DNA from: Ochotona curzoniae
Taxonomy: Eukaryota; Chordata; Mammalia; Lagomorpha; Ochotonidae
Reading direction: 5' to 3'
DNA: 64,000 nucleotides
NCBI RefSeq assembly: GCF_017591425.1
Contig: NW_024466599.1
Coordinates: 72,396,501 to 72,460,500 of the forward strand
Made by a program: the position numbers and the translations under genes
Shown here: piece after piece, positions 20,336 to 31,844 of the stretch
Position numbering within the stretch: the stretch's first letter is position 1
Layout: the number at the start of each line of letters is the position of its first letter
The notes under the pieces: model-generated
Database searches by the model: none
What the model was told of the DNA's origin: nothing
What the model saw: the letters and a program-made list of their open reading frames with translations, nothing else

Positions 20336-21900
20336 AAGAAGAGCAGAGGATGAGCCACATCGCTTCTTAATATAATTGGTAAAGTTATGTTCTAAAATAT
20401 TTTCTCAGAATTTGTTTGGAATGTACTAACCCTTTCTTTGGGTAAAAAACGGAAGATCTGATGCTCAGTCTGATTGGACTATCAAGAATTGCAACTGACC
20501 CAGCACTTGTCTGCCAATCCTAACATGTAACCTGTAATCCTGGGAACTGTGAGTCAGAATGTTTCTTAAACAGGTGCTCCAGGGTGCCATTGTCAAAGAC
20601 TTGGAGTTGGGAGCAGCTTGAGAGCTATTAGTCATTCTTTATTTTCTTTGCCCTTCTCCTTTTACAGATTAATCAGCTGAGCCACATTGTGGTATGGTAA
20701 CATACTAAGAGGTGACTCTGGGAAAGTGGTATCAGCCTGAGGTGTGGTTCTGAGAGCCGTACGTGCGTGACTCTGGCTCTGGGTCATTCCTATGACTCTA
20801 GAGAACCCGGGAAATCCGTGAGAATGCAGGAGGTGGGCTTGGGTGTGTGTGCTCAGCAGCAGCAGGAAAGACAGAGTGAGTGCAGGAAGTTCTAAAGTGG
20901 CAAGAAATAGAAGACATCAGAATTTGAGATTTGAGGAACAGAAACAGAGAAGGACAATGGCAAACAAAGTGCATAGGGATGGTTTAACTTGGGCTTCAAA
21001 GTTAAATCAGAAACAGCCAGAAAGAAAAGGTTTAGGGAAAGGAAGAAGGCTCCGGAATGCTGCTGTGTACCTGGAAGCCACCTCAGGGCCACCGTGAAAT
21101 CTCAAGGTGAGTGTGGCTGTATGAAGTAGAAGAATGATCAGAGTGGACACAAGGTTCTGAATGAGTCACCAGAGATGCCCACAGGCAAGAGGCAGGTACA
21201 GGAAGACAGCCAAAACATTCAACAGGTGAGTTTGGTTGCTGAGTGTACAAAATGTAAAAGAGGAGTTAGGCTTCTTAGTTCTTAGTTCTAAGCAGGGGCA
21301 GGGTGGCTAAAAGGGATCCCAGCAGCATCAGGAGAAGAGAATGGTCATGCAGATCACACATGGCATTTGGTGAAGTTAGGTCACGGGACCTCACCGCCTT
21401 CGCGGATGCACTTCTTCAATTCTTTGGCTTTTCATTATGAACCCATGAACAAACTCATGACAGTCTCACCTCCCTATCTCAACACCTCAGAGCTGGTCTC
21501 ATCTAGCCTTTCATCAGCACATGTGTCATGCTCCCTTCTTGAACTTCTCTCTTTCTGTGGCTTTGTAGGTAGAAGCCACCTCAGTTTCCCACTGATTTAT
21601 TATCTGCAGCCTCTTCTCTCTTGGATTGTTACACATTAGAATTCTTCAAAACTTTATGTTCATTTCTCTGTTCTTCTAGATTTGTGTTCATTCTCGGACT
21701 CACCTATATCTATTATGAATGTATACCAACTAAATAACAATAGCTTGTATTTTTATATCGCTACTCACAAACCCTTTTTTAAGTTCATAGATCCAGATAC
21801 GCAATTAACTTTCTGTGTGAATGCCTCAAAATACTTTCCCATTCAACACTTCACAAACCAAATTCAACTTATCTTCCTTCTTCAACCCAACAAGGCATTC
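20336..21900. other. unassigned non-coding stretch
   Basis: Includes an 84-residue basic frame at 20,843-21,097 and a 90-residue frame at 21,367-21,639, neither with recognisable protein features. I name no repeat here. Confidence 0.4.
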
Positions 21901-22060
21901 GGGGTCCTCCTCTCTTGCTCTGTGTCTCCGCTCGGGGTCCTCCTCTCTGCTCTGTGTCTCCGCTGGGGTCCTCCTCTCCTGCTCTGTGTCTCCGCTGGGG
22001 TCCTCCTCTCCTGCTTTATATCTCCACTCAGGGTCCTCCTCTCCTGCTTCGTGTCTCTCC
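21901..22060 (+). repeat. minisatellite, five 30-34 bp units
   Basis: Units begin GGGGTCCTCCTCTC at 21,901, 21,934, 21,965 and 21,997, and GGGTCCTCCTCTC at 22,031, each followed by a GCTCTGTGTCTCCGCT-like half. The first three units are very alike and the last two diverge. Frames of 74-133 residues on both strands are products of the repeat. Confidence 0.95.
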
Positions 22061-22189
22061 ACATCATGTATTCTGTTTCATGAAAACATGGGAGTTCCCT
22101 TACCACTTCTCCTTTTCCCTGGAATCAATTTTATCAGAAACTGTTGTCAATTTCCCCTCTTATGTATCTGTTCTTCACCCTTGCCACAG

Positions 22190-22390
22190 GTTAGATAACC
22201 TTTATCTGAAACCCTTGCCACTGGAAGTACTGTTTTGAATTTTTCAAAGAATATCTGCAATATTTGCATATCCATGATAGGGAGTCTTGGGGATGAAGCC
22301 CAATCTAAATGTGATATTCATTTATTGTTCATATTAACATATGGCCTGAAGATAATTTTATATAACATTTTTAACATTTTGTGAAAAGAT
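22190..22390 (+). mobile_element. old MER-type repeat fragment (copy 2)
   Basis: GGTTAGATAACCTTTATCTG, AATATTTGCATATCCATGAT, TCTTGGGGATGAAGCCC and GGCCTGAAGATAATTTTATA appear in the order of the same repeat as 19,890-20,003, and extend further into it. Probably a decayed DNA transposon; the family is uncertain. Confidence 0.6.
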
Positions 22391-22822
22391 TATTTAAAGC
22401 AAAAATCAACTAACTGTGAATAGTAGCATTTGGTATTTACTAAGTTACTTCTATTTTATGGAAAAATGAAGAGCAGTTTTTTTGATGCAGGAATTTTGAA
22501 ATCATTTATAGCTTTCTCATTACATGCACATTTCAATGAGTTTTTTTAAAGGAATTCTTGTAGAAATAAAGTAATAATAACAGTGACACAAAACCAAAGA
22601 GAGGTATAAGTGATATTGTGCTTTTTAAAACCTTATTTTTGTGTGTAATGATATTTAAAGGTGTAGCATGAAGAGTTAAAAAAGTATGTTGTAAGCCATG
22701 GCAACCTGTAACACCAATAAATAAAATAAAAAGGTTGAAGTCATAAGAAAGCAGAAAATAAAAGAGTAGAATATAAAATGTATCCAAAAGAAGTTCGAAA
22801 ATGATGGATAGAAAACCAAACC

Positions 22823-22962
22823 AGGACCTGATGCTGTGGCACTACATGAAATTGCCACCAGTAATGCCTGTGTCCCATACGGGTATGTTGGTTAGTATCC
22901 CAGTTGCTCTGCTTCCTATCCAGCTTCCTGCCACTGGCTCGGGAAAAGCAGTGGAGGAAGCC
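22823..22962 (+). mobile_element. old CSINE, 5' half
   Basis: AGGACCTGATGCTGTGGCAC head, TGTCCCATACGGGTATG, CTGCTTCCTATCCAGCTTCC and GGGAAAAGCAGTGGAGGAAG. The 3' half is missing. Confidence 0.8.
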
Positions 22963-23599
22963 ATTTCTGTTATATCTCATGTACCAAATTGGAAAAAAAA
23001 CACTTTATATTATTTATAATTTTTTATATAAGGTAATCTCTAACTTTATAGAGTCATAAAATATTCAGGCTTGAATGAATTATGAGTTTAAATTGTATCT
23101 TTGAGACAGAATAATTATCCTCAGACTGATTGTTAAGGAATGTTTTTGGAATTTGTTTCTTGCCTTATTGTCAACCTTTCCCAAGCATGAATATACCTTA
23201 TGCAAATTCAACATGGGAAACAGCCTTACTCACTGGAGATCCATGACCTAGGTTTGTGTTGGAAGTTCCATAGAATGAATAGGTTGGGGAAGTCGAGTCA
23301 AGCCCACAGAGCGTGTGCAGGTTATGGACAATCGGCATGTGGCAAGGAAGGTTAGAGAGGAGGACATATGAGAAAGACATGTGTCATGACATCAATAGCA
23401 TTTGGTACCAGATTGAACAGGAGCGTAAGGAAGAAGATTCTAGTGTGTCGAGATAGGCGACAGGGTTGCATTAATAAAAACAAGAACCTGCATTTAGGGC
23501 CAGGGAGATAAGTGGAATCTGAGTTCAGACATCAGTAAAGCAGAAGGTGAGTCAGAGAGAGCAGTAATGTGACTTGGAGTGCCTTTGTCTAAGGATTCG
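22963..23599. other. unassigned AT-rich stretch
   Basis: I see no recognisable repeat or gene. Together with 22,391-22,822, which is also AT-rich and unassigned, this surrounds the CSINE half. Confidence 0.4.
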
Positions 23600-23800
23600 A
23601 TGTGAGGGTGGTGCAGCCAGAAAGCCTGGGGTTTAACTCTCAGCTGTGTGTCCTTGGCAAATTACATCATCTCTCCAATCATCAGTGTCTCATTTAAGAG
23701 TGAGAAAGTCGTGATGCTTTCTTTAAGTCGTCAAGAATATTACGATAGAATAGAATATGTCAGTGTTCAAAACATCACCTGTTACAAGTAATAATGTAGG
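23600..23800 (+). mobile_element. MIR SINE fragment
   Basis: GTTTAACTCTCAGCTGTGTG, TCCTTGGCAAATTACATCATC and TCATCAGTGTCTCATTTAAG follow the MIR core (CTAGCTGTGTGACCTTGGGCAAGT, CTCAGTTTCCTCATC). Ancient and diverged. Confidence 0.65.
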
Positions 23801-23849
23801 TATGGTGTAGCTGTCACGAGAGTCAGATTTCTGGATAACTTAGAAGTGG

Positions 23850-23965
23850 TTACCTTGATCACAGCATCTCAGTAACATACTGTTACTGTGGTCACAGCAC
23901 CCTATGTAACATGGTGCACTTACTTGATCAACATGCCCTAAGTAACACAATACTGTTACGGTGGT
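23850..23965. repeat. short degenerate tandem repeat, about 34-bp unit
   Basis: Three and a part units sharing TTACnnTGnTCACAGCA and AGTAACATACTG / AGTAACACAATACTG words. Clearly internal repetition, but heavily diverged. Confidence 0.65.
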
Positions 23966-25589
23966 GACTGGAAGGCTAACATAGAAAGAAAAAGATGGCT
24001 GGAAGGTGGAAATGCTAAAGACAGATGGAGAAGGGTGGAGGCTGAGAAGATCTCAGCGCAAGTGTTAAAACCTTCTCTGGGAATAATGTTAAGAGATTGG
24101 CAGGTAGCACATAGCCAGAAACTAGGACATTAGAATAAGGAGTTGGCAAGCGATTCAGGACCCAGTGGAGTGCAGAGCAGAGTGGAGAACTGTTCTTAGC
24201 AACTGCTTTTCTGAAACAAAGACCATGGACTGAGAGATGCTTGTAGACCAAGAGGAAGTCTATTGAGTGAAAATCTGAGGGTGGTGAAGCACAGAGGCAG
24301 TGAAAGGGGAAATAAGATTCTGAGAAGTTGAGATTAGGGTGGATTGAGAAAGATTTATTTTTAACGCAAGAAGAGTAGGAACAAATGGTTCATAATATTG
24401 AATAAAGTAGATAGAATTCTAAGAACACAGGGCTCTCAGGTTGAGGAAACTTGTGCAGTGGAGCACATCTTAATTATTATCGCAGCGAAAAAGACACTCA
24501 CTGAGGTGCAGACCAGCAGGTGGACTGCCTACTGTAGCATGGCAGGAGGATGCCTACATCATGTTGTGTAACATTGTGACAGGGAGACTGTTGGAAGCAT
24601 GGAGGCTGGTTAGAAAGGAGATAGAGATGACCCATGGCTTGTGGAAACAGGAGCAGACTGAGGAAGACATCGGCTATGGTCAGTACATCAAACAGCTATG
24701 GGAAAAGTGAACAGCCAAAGGTCACAAAGAAGGAAGGGACAGAGTCTGGGCAGCGAGTCCTGGGGTTTAGCCCTCAACTAAGTACAGAAGATGCCTGCTC
24801 GCACTCCAGGTGAGAAATGCCAGCACAAAGGGCCACCCTATGCTGATTCCTGCCACCAGCTCCAACCCAGGACCTTCACACACAGCAGCTCCTTAAGGCC
24901 TGGGAATGGTGGTGGCAGAGCCAGGAAGGACTGGGATTCTCTTTCTGACTTAGCTCTGCTCAGGGACAAGTGTCTCTAAGCACCCTGAAAGCCCAGTTAC
25001 TGTGAAGCTGATGCTGATAAGAAAGGTCTGTAATCCCTGCGGGCAATGCAGAAACCCCCTGCCTGGTCCCTCCAGAGGGTTCTTCTCTGTTAGCAAACCT
25101 TGCTAAGGATTGCTCATTGCTAAAGACAGTTTAGTCTCAGAGTTTTCTTCAAGGTAATGCTGCAGGGCAAAGGTCTGAAGCCTTGGAGCGTTGTGGTTTT
25201 CCGTGTGTATCTACTAGAACTCTTGCTATTGCGAAAGGGTAAATAGGGGAGAGGAGAAGTCGAAGTTGGCGTGGAATCCCCTTTTCACAGACAGCCTGGG
25301 TAATATGATCTGAGCATCACATATGCAAAAACGCTGCTCCAGGATCCTGTTCTAGCCCATTCTTCTCTCACTTAGTTATCAGACTGGGGAATGAGTGTGT
25401 CTGCACTCTAATTCATACAGGAATGTGAGTGACTAATAGGAAGATTCTGTTTAGCCTCTAATATCTAGCTCTATTTTAGCAAGGCCATGCTCTTCATGCA
25501 AGGGAACAGCCTCAGAGCTGTGGTAGTGGCCCAGATACCTTTCTGAGTCCCTGCAAATTATACGCCATGGAGGAGACATGTGAAGGAGG
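23966..25589. other. unassigned non-coding stretch
   Basis: Mixed-composition unique-looking DNA. The small frames at 24,015-24,251 and 24,791-24,979 have no family resemblance. I see no repeat. Confidence 0.4.
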
Positions 25590-25790
25590 AAGTATTTTGG
25601 TTCAATAGGTTGAACAACTGTCTGGGAGGCTCTCATCTCATATTGGCATACTTGGTTTGAGTCCTGGCTACTCCACTTCCAATGAAGTTTCCTTTGACAT
25701 CATCTTGGGAGGCCGCAGATGACGGCTCAAGTGCTTGAATTCCTACCGCCCATGTAGACTCTAACTCAGTTTCTCTGCAAGCCATTCAGT
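25590..25790 (+). mobile_element. old CSINE subfamily fragment
   Basis: TTGAACAACTGTCTGGGAGG, CATATTGGCATACTTGGTTTG, GTCCTGGCTACTCCACTTCC, GATGACGGCTCAAGTGCTTG and CGCCCATGTAGACTCTAAC follow an old lagomorph CSINE. The tail is lost. Confidence 0.75.
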
Positions 25791-27070
25791 ACCATCTTTG
25801 TCTTTATTGGCATACGGGGCTTCACAAAGGGCAATTTGTAGCCAGGCACTCAGGAACCACCCCTATCATTCTTGGTGAAATTAGACTTGATGGACTGAAC
25901 ACATCTGACCCCTTCATGCTAGATCATAATACTTTTGAGAGGCTCTGACTCCGAGCAGACTGTGTCCCTATTGAGATCAGTCAGGGTGAATGGTGGGGTC
26001 AGGATCCAGGCTCAAGTTATCTCAGTTCAACACTGAACCTTTGCAGCATGTTTTGCTCCTGTCATCAGGGCACAACTTGCAGAGCCTCTGCAGATCCCAA
26101 TTGCTCTAGTATGGCCCATGGACCACCACTTGTAACCCATCAGGCATTTCCTGCTCTGTAGGACACAGCATTCCTAGTGCTTATAAACACCAAGATAAAT
26201 CCAAGTGCTTATAAACACCAAGATGGCTACTTTGTGGTAAGAACGGACATTTTTTTGTTTTCATTTGGAAGACTATTATGTATGAAGGCAGTTCCAAGAG
26301 GTTTTTATCTCTAGGAAAAGAATAAAACTTGAACTTGGAGATACAAAGCATAACAGTACAGTTGGCTGGTGGGGGATGGACAGAGGGGACATTAGACAGG
26401 GCAGGAGGGAAGAGAGGAAATTGCACTCAGAAAAGGAGTGTGTGAAGGGGCAAAAGAGAAAGGAAGAGAGGCAAGAAGGAGGAGGGAATTTTGTTCTGGA
26501 AAAGAGTTAGGGTGGGGTGATGGCAGATGTCAAGTTTCTGATTCCAAGACTATGAAGAACTTACCTTCTTCTGAGGGGAAGTAGGGACACGGGAAGTGTA
26601 ATGAACTGCACATCGGCATTGCGGTAACAGCAAGAGGCACTTTCTGTCAAAGAGCTTCCAGACATCTTTTTGTAATGATGCGGGAGGTTGCATTGTCCCG
26701 GCAGACCCCCCAGAGCCCATCCTGAGAGGTGCTCAACAAACTTACTTTCCATGGGGAGTCAACCCGCCAGCAGCAGCTGAAGCAAAGGACCTTGCTGACG
26801 ACACGTGGTAACTCACCCCGCATTTGCCTTCTTAGTAATGTGGAGTGACAGCAGATAGGCAACTGTCGGCACACCCTTTACAGTGCTGTCCTATGAGTTT
26901 TGTATTTTGAATGTATTCATTTATTTATTTTTTCATTTAAAAATTTTTATTTTAAAATTTATTTTCAAATATTTAATACATTAGATGCAATTCTAAGAAC
27001 ATAATGACACAATGACATTTCACTCCTCTTGCCCTGTTATTCTCCTTATCTCATGAGCTAGCTTTTATAA
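25791..27070. other. unassigned; holds a 21-bp direct duplication
   Basis: AGTGCTTATAAACACCAAGA(T) occurs at 26,176-26,196 and again at 26,204-26,224, a clean local duplication offset by 28 bp. The segment 26,915-27,000 is very AT-rich. Nothing else recognisable. Confidence 0.5.
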
Positions 27071-27172
27071 AAATATTTTTTTATTGAAAAGCAGATTTAC
27101 AGAGAGGAGTGACAAAGACCATAAGCCAGGAGCCAGGAGATTCTCCTAGTGCAAGGTCCTGAGGCTTTGGTG
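27071..27172 (-). mobile_element. CSINE fragment, internally deleted
   Basis: TTTTTTTATTGAAAAGCAGA, TTTACAGAGAGGAGTGACAA and AAGCCAGGAGCCAGGAG are the antisense 3' half of a CSINE. It abuts a plus-strand copy head-on at about 27,173. Confidence 0.8.
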
Positions 27173-27412
27173 GGCTAAGCCTCTGCCTGCGGTGCCAGTA
27201 TCCCATATGGGTGTTGGTTCATGTCCCAGCTGCATCCATCAGAGGATGGTCCAAGTCTTTAGGACCCTGCACCGACATAGAAAACCTAAAGGAAGTTCAT
27301 GGCTCCTGACTTTGGGTGAGCTGAGCTTGGCCAATTGTGGCCATTTGGAGAGTGAACTAGTAAATGGAAAACCTCTCCTTTCTCTCTCTCTCTCTGTGTA
27401 AATATGCCTTTA
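27173..27412 (+). mobile_element. CSINE, 5'-truncated
   Basis: CTGCGGTGCCAGTATCCCAT, GGGTGTTGGTTCATGTCCCA, GACCCTGCACCGACATAG and AGTGAACTAGTAAATGG blocks in order. It is an older class with a CTCTCTCTCTGTGTAAATATG tail that runs into a purine-rich microsatellite. Confidence 0.88.
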
Positions 27413-27559
27413 AAAAAGAAAGAAGGAAAGAAAGAAGAAGGAAAAGAAGGAAGGAAGGAAAGTAGGAAGGAAAGAAGGAATGAAGGAAAGAAAGAAAGAA
27501 AAAAGAAAGGAAGGAAGGAACAAAAAAGAAAGGAAGAAAGAAGGAAAAAAAGAAAGAAC
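27413..27559. repeat. (GAAA/GGAA)n purine tract
   Basis: About 145 bp almost wholly of A and G, in GAAA, GGAA and GAAGG words, growing from the A-rich tail of the preceding SINE. The 63-74 residue frames of K/E/R or F/L/S are translations of this tract. Confidence 0.95.
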
Positions 27560-27756
27560 TGCAGGCTTGTTACAGGTCAATGTTTCAAGCATTATAAGCA
27601 CATAGTTTCAAACATGAAGATTCCTTAGGAAACATGGACACTTACACCAAGGTCCTGGTTCTCCTTGCATAGATGGGTACACAGCTTTCCGCAGCACTGC
27701 ATATACGCTGAGTACCACACAAGTCATGCATTAGAATTGCCTAAGGGCTTTAAACA

Positions 27757-27865
27757 TTTAGTTTGATTTTTATTTGGAAAGCAGATTTTACGGAAAGACT
27801 GATCTCCTATCTAATGGTTCACTGCACAAGTGACCAAAACAGTTGGAGCTGAAGTAATCCTTCCT
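27757..27865 (-). mobile_element. CSINE fragment, 3' part
   Basis: GATTTTTATTTGGAAAGCAG, ATCTAATGGTTCACTGCAC and AAGTGACCAAAACAGTTGGA are an antisense CSINE tail half. Confidence 0.75.
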
Positions 27866-28837
27866 TCATCTCTTCTTGTTTTTCTTATTTCTTCCACAAA
27901 GGGAATATATGCAAGTACCAAGTTAGCCAAGACAATTTATGTTTCTAGATGATTAATGCACAGTTAGTTGGGGATGAAGTCTTTAAGTTTAGAAAGGTCT
28001 AAGATGCTGCTCTTGTCAGCCACTAGGCTAGCTTCTCTTCTTCTTACTGTTTATACCAATAATGTGACAATATGTAGTTTTGTAGTTTATCAAAACCAGT
28101 TAAGGCAACTGTGACTTACCCAGAATTTCGGCGGTTTTCCTGAAGATTAAATAATGGGAAATCTTTGGGTACAAGAGAGATCCTAAACCAGAAAAGGAAG
28201 ATCAAAAGACACATAGACTCCTCTGGCTTAGCAGCAGCTGTCCCTAAAATTGGCCATGTGGGTTTTGGCGTGTTCTACCCCATGATCAGGCTTAGCATCA
28301 TGTCTGGTAAGGGGAAGGAGTTGGCTGTAGATGGCTTTTAAATTATCTCTTGTTCAGCTCTCTGAATGCTGACTTCCTATAAAGTGGTATAAATACCAAG
28401 AAGGCTATCTGATGGTACTTGAGGGGTTTCTGGAAGGGGTGTGATGTTTTGCTGGCAGGGTTTTTGAAACAGTGTGTGCCAACTTCTGTTGATTTTCATC
28501 ATTGACCTTTTAGCATCAAGGGTCAGAGTAGCTGTTTTTGAGATTCTTTTGGCATCTGTGACAACTCTGACTTCACGTTGCAACTGACTGAAGGTCCTAG
28601 AAACTGATGTTTGTACTCAAGCTGTGCATTGAAATATTTCTAAGTTTTTCTATTTTTTTGCATTTTCATCTTTCTTATGTAATTTGTGGGCTTTGTTGAT
28701 TTTTGCAATATTTAAAAAATTGGTAATATCTTTTAATGTATTAATGGTAATAAAGACTGATAAATATAATACATTCTTTTTTGTTTTCAGTTTCAGTATG
28801 TATAAGTTTGCTGAAATATTTATTTTCTTTATTGTTT
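27866..28837. other. unassigned non-coding stretch
   Basis: AT-rich, no recognisable repeat or gene. Confidence 0.4.
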
Positions 28838-29174
28838 TAAAAATATATTTATTTGAAAGGGAGAGCTGGAGAGAGAGAGAGAGAGAGAGAACGGGTGAGT
28901 GAAAGAGAGATCTTTTATCTTTTATCTATTGGTCCACTGCCCAGATGGTCTCAGCAATCAGGGCTGGGCAAGTGTAAAGTTAAGAACCTGGAACTCCATC
29001 CTGGTCTTCAGCATGGCTGCCCAGGGACCAAACATTCAGGCAATTTTCTCATGTTTTCCCATGCACGTTAGCAGGAGTTGGATCAGAATGGAGCTACCAA
29101 GACTTGAACTGGCACTCATACAGGACATTAGCATTGCTGGTGGAAGCTTAATCTGTGTGACACAATGCTGGCTC
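28838..29174 (-). mobile_element. old CSINE subfamily, near full length
   Basis: Plus strand reads AAAATATATTTATTTGAAAG, a (GA)n run at 28,871-28,890, TCTATTGGTCCACTGCCCAG, TTGAACTGGCACTCATACAG and TGTGTGACACAATGCTGGC: an antisense old CSINE. The (GA)n run is the reverse of the CTCTCT stretch in the SINE. Confidence 0.9.
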
Positions 29175-29361
29175 TGAACTTTTTATTTGGACTGGAGGTG
29201 ACAAACAGATTTTTTCATTCTTTAAGATCTCAAATATCCAAGGAATGTGACTATTCTGAAAGTTTGTTGGCATTGAAACTTTAAAAAAGTTATGTGGAAA
29301 AGCTAAACATTTTTTTTGCACTTTCTTATGTGTTTTATCTTGGTGATTAGTGTAGGTGTCT

Positions 29362-29475
29362 ATTTTCATGAAGACAGGAATTGTCTGTTATGCCATCTTA
29401 TTTCCCTAATACCTAACATAAGATTGGAAATACAGGACATACACAGTAAGCGCTTCTCAAGTAAATAAACAACAA
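29362..29475 (+). mobile_element. L2 3'-end fragment
   Basis: ATGAAGACAGGAATTGTCTG, TTTCCCTAATACCTAACATA and AGTAAGCGCTTCTCAAGTAAATAAAC follow the L2 3' end (GAGGGCAGGGACTGTGTCTG, CAGCACCTAGCACAG, AGGCGCTCAATAAATG). Confidence 0.6.
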
Positions 29476-31552
29476 GTGTGTGAGAAACAAGTGAGCATAT
29501 TTGCTGAATCACCTTAGCATTGAGTGAGTAGTAGTGAGTAGCAACGCTCTTCACGGCATTGGGAAAAATGGCCTTCAAGAACGTAGGATGCGGGTGGCTG
29601 ACAACTGTCAAGTCAGCCTATTATAGAAGCTTGACAGAGGAACAATTTCCCACAATGAAAAATGGCAGAGCTCACATGCTTTTACTGTCAAGTTGTCATG
29701 TGTCATATCATTTTTACACTTTTGATGTTTGTCCCACTGCTGGGAGACTGGTCCTTAGGGTGATGGCATTGGGAGATGATGGCAACCTTTCAGAAGTGAG
29801 TCTTTGCTGGGTGTCTTAGGGCATAGAGGGAGTAATGTGGTTCTCATGGAAATGCTTGGCAGCTGTCTGTGGATGTTGTTACTTAAGACCAGCCTCACTC
29901 AGTCTCTCTAGTTTCTTGGTTGAAGATCCTTCCTCCCACACACACTCTTGCCTTCCACTGTAGGACCTTACAAGAGCCAGTGTCATGCTGCCTAGACTTT
30001 CAGCCTCAAAGACTGTAAGTTAAACATCTTTACTTTGCAAGGTTGTTGTGAGTTGACCAATTCTGTCACTAGAAGAGTTGGAGGCAGATTTTTAGATGCC
30101 TGTGAGTCTTTATTCATTGGCTGGCAGACTATCCTATACCACCACAAGTGGAAGGGGGAGCAGTCTTAAATGGCCACTGTCAGGGCTTTTAAAGGTAACA
30201 CTGGCACGGCAGCAAGACTGTTCAGTCTACGAAGCTAGCATTGGTGCAATGTGACGAAGAGAATGCTGTCAGGAATTGTCTTCTCAAGGTTGGGCATTCT
30301 TTCCTTCCATGGTTACTCTTGGAGTCTTATTGGATGCATGAGACTATCCAAGCTCTGAAACAGCCAACCGGCTGACATAGATGACAATAAATTCACAAAA
30401 GACCTGTGTTCTGTCTTGGGCTGTCGGAAAACTTTGTAGCTGAGTGCTAAAAGGGTAAAGGGAAGGTTGACCACTTGCATCTCAACTGCCAGGCACCATT
30501 AGGAGAAACAGTGACTATTAATTATGTTACTGGGGCTCTGTAATCTCTCTCATTTTCCAAGAGGCCTGTGACTAAAGTTAAAAAAAAAAAAAACCTTAAA
30601 CGTTATGGACCAATGTGGCAGAGCAGTTTTACTGTAGGCTGCCATCTGGGCGTCCTGGCCGGCAAACAAATACTCCAAATATTAACATCACTGTGTCTGG
30701 TGTGGTCTCTGATCAACCTCATAACATTTCTTAGAGGTCCATTAGTCTAAGTATCATGTACTTTAAACTACCCAATAGGCAAGTGTTTACACAGGCTAAG
30801 AGATGAATTCTGCTTGGTAGCAAGGAGGTCAAGCAAGCAAGCAAGCAAATTTACAGATGCGAGTTTTGCAGTTAGCCAAGTTTTTATGTAGACAGTAGAT
30901 GTCTGTCTGATATTCTGGATCAGACATTTCAGTGTAGCAATCAGAAACTGATAAAGTATAACTTCCATTTCTTGCATCTTAGGAATGTTGTATCCGATCT
31001 GAATCTTTCCCTAAGAAGTATAGCCCAGACAACTCTGCAGAGCAGCTAAGTTTGTTGAAGAGGAGATAAACAGACCGATTGTCTGGGGTCAGCTCTCCTT
31101 TGCTTCGGAGAGTGAACTCGAGGTGAGGGTTACATGGGTTTTTATAGAAAGAGTGAGTTACACAGCCATGGGAACCAGGGGACAGCCACAGGAGAGCAAG
31201 AAGTGAAGGAAATCTTCCCATATTAATTTGTGAAACTGAGGGTTACTGGCAGGACATGTTACACCTTGTGATTTGGCTCAAAGAGCAGGAAGTTGGCAAA
31301 GTGTTTTGTACAGAAGCACAAAGAGCAGGTTAGCAAACTTTTGCAGGACTCCATTTTTGTGACCAGTTTTCACAAAACTAGAAGGATTCAATGTCTAAAG
31401 AAAGTTAACCGTCTTTTTGTCTAGAATAAGAAGATTGTATACCCTTTATGTTTATCTGAAGTATGTCTTTCTAGACACCTTACAAATCTCAGAGTAAAAA
31501 TTCAGAACCTTGCCCATGCTTTCTCATTGAGAATCTCGTGAAAGTGTGTTGT

Positions 31553-31553
<1 letters not shown>
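29476..31553. other. unassigned; possible antisense LTR at 30,060-30,560
   Basis: Between 30,060 and 30,560 the minus strand offers an AATAAAGACTCAC signal, a CTTTTAAAAGC-type TATA-like word and an ATCCAATAAG CCAAT box in the order of an LTR. The boundaries are not clear and no paralogue is present in the window. The segment 30,965-31,380 is purine-rich and unplaced. Confidence 0.3.
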
Positions 31554-31598
<45 letters not shown>

Positions 31599-31600
31599 TG
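31554..31600. repeat. (TG)n microsatellite
   Basis: A pure TG run of about 20 units, ended by a single GAG interruption near 31,595. Confidence 0.97.
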
Positions 31601-31844
31601 TGCATCTTTGTGAATCCTTGAAAAAAAAGACACTTCATGGCAGACAGGCATTGCAAGGCTTACCTGTTACTTTAGAGCATTTGACTTGCACTAATCTTTA
31701 AGTCTGGCTATTCTTGCAGGGCTATCGTTTTGACTTTTGAACAGTCCAGACTCTTCGAGGTGAATGCACATGTATTGGCAGCTGCGAGTAGTCATTAGTG
31801 TAATTTCATATCATAACTGATACAAGTTTAAATCTGCTGTTTCA

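Noticed and set aside
20843..21097. 84-residue basic frame as a small protein gene
   Set aside because: Basic composition follows from AAG/AGA-rich DNA; no homology is recognisable.
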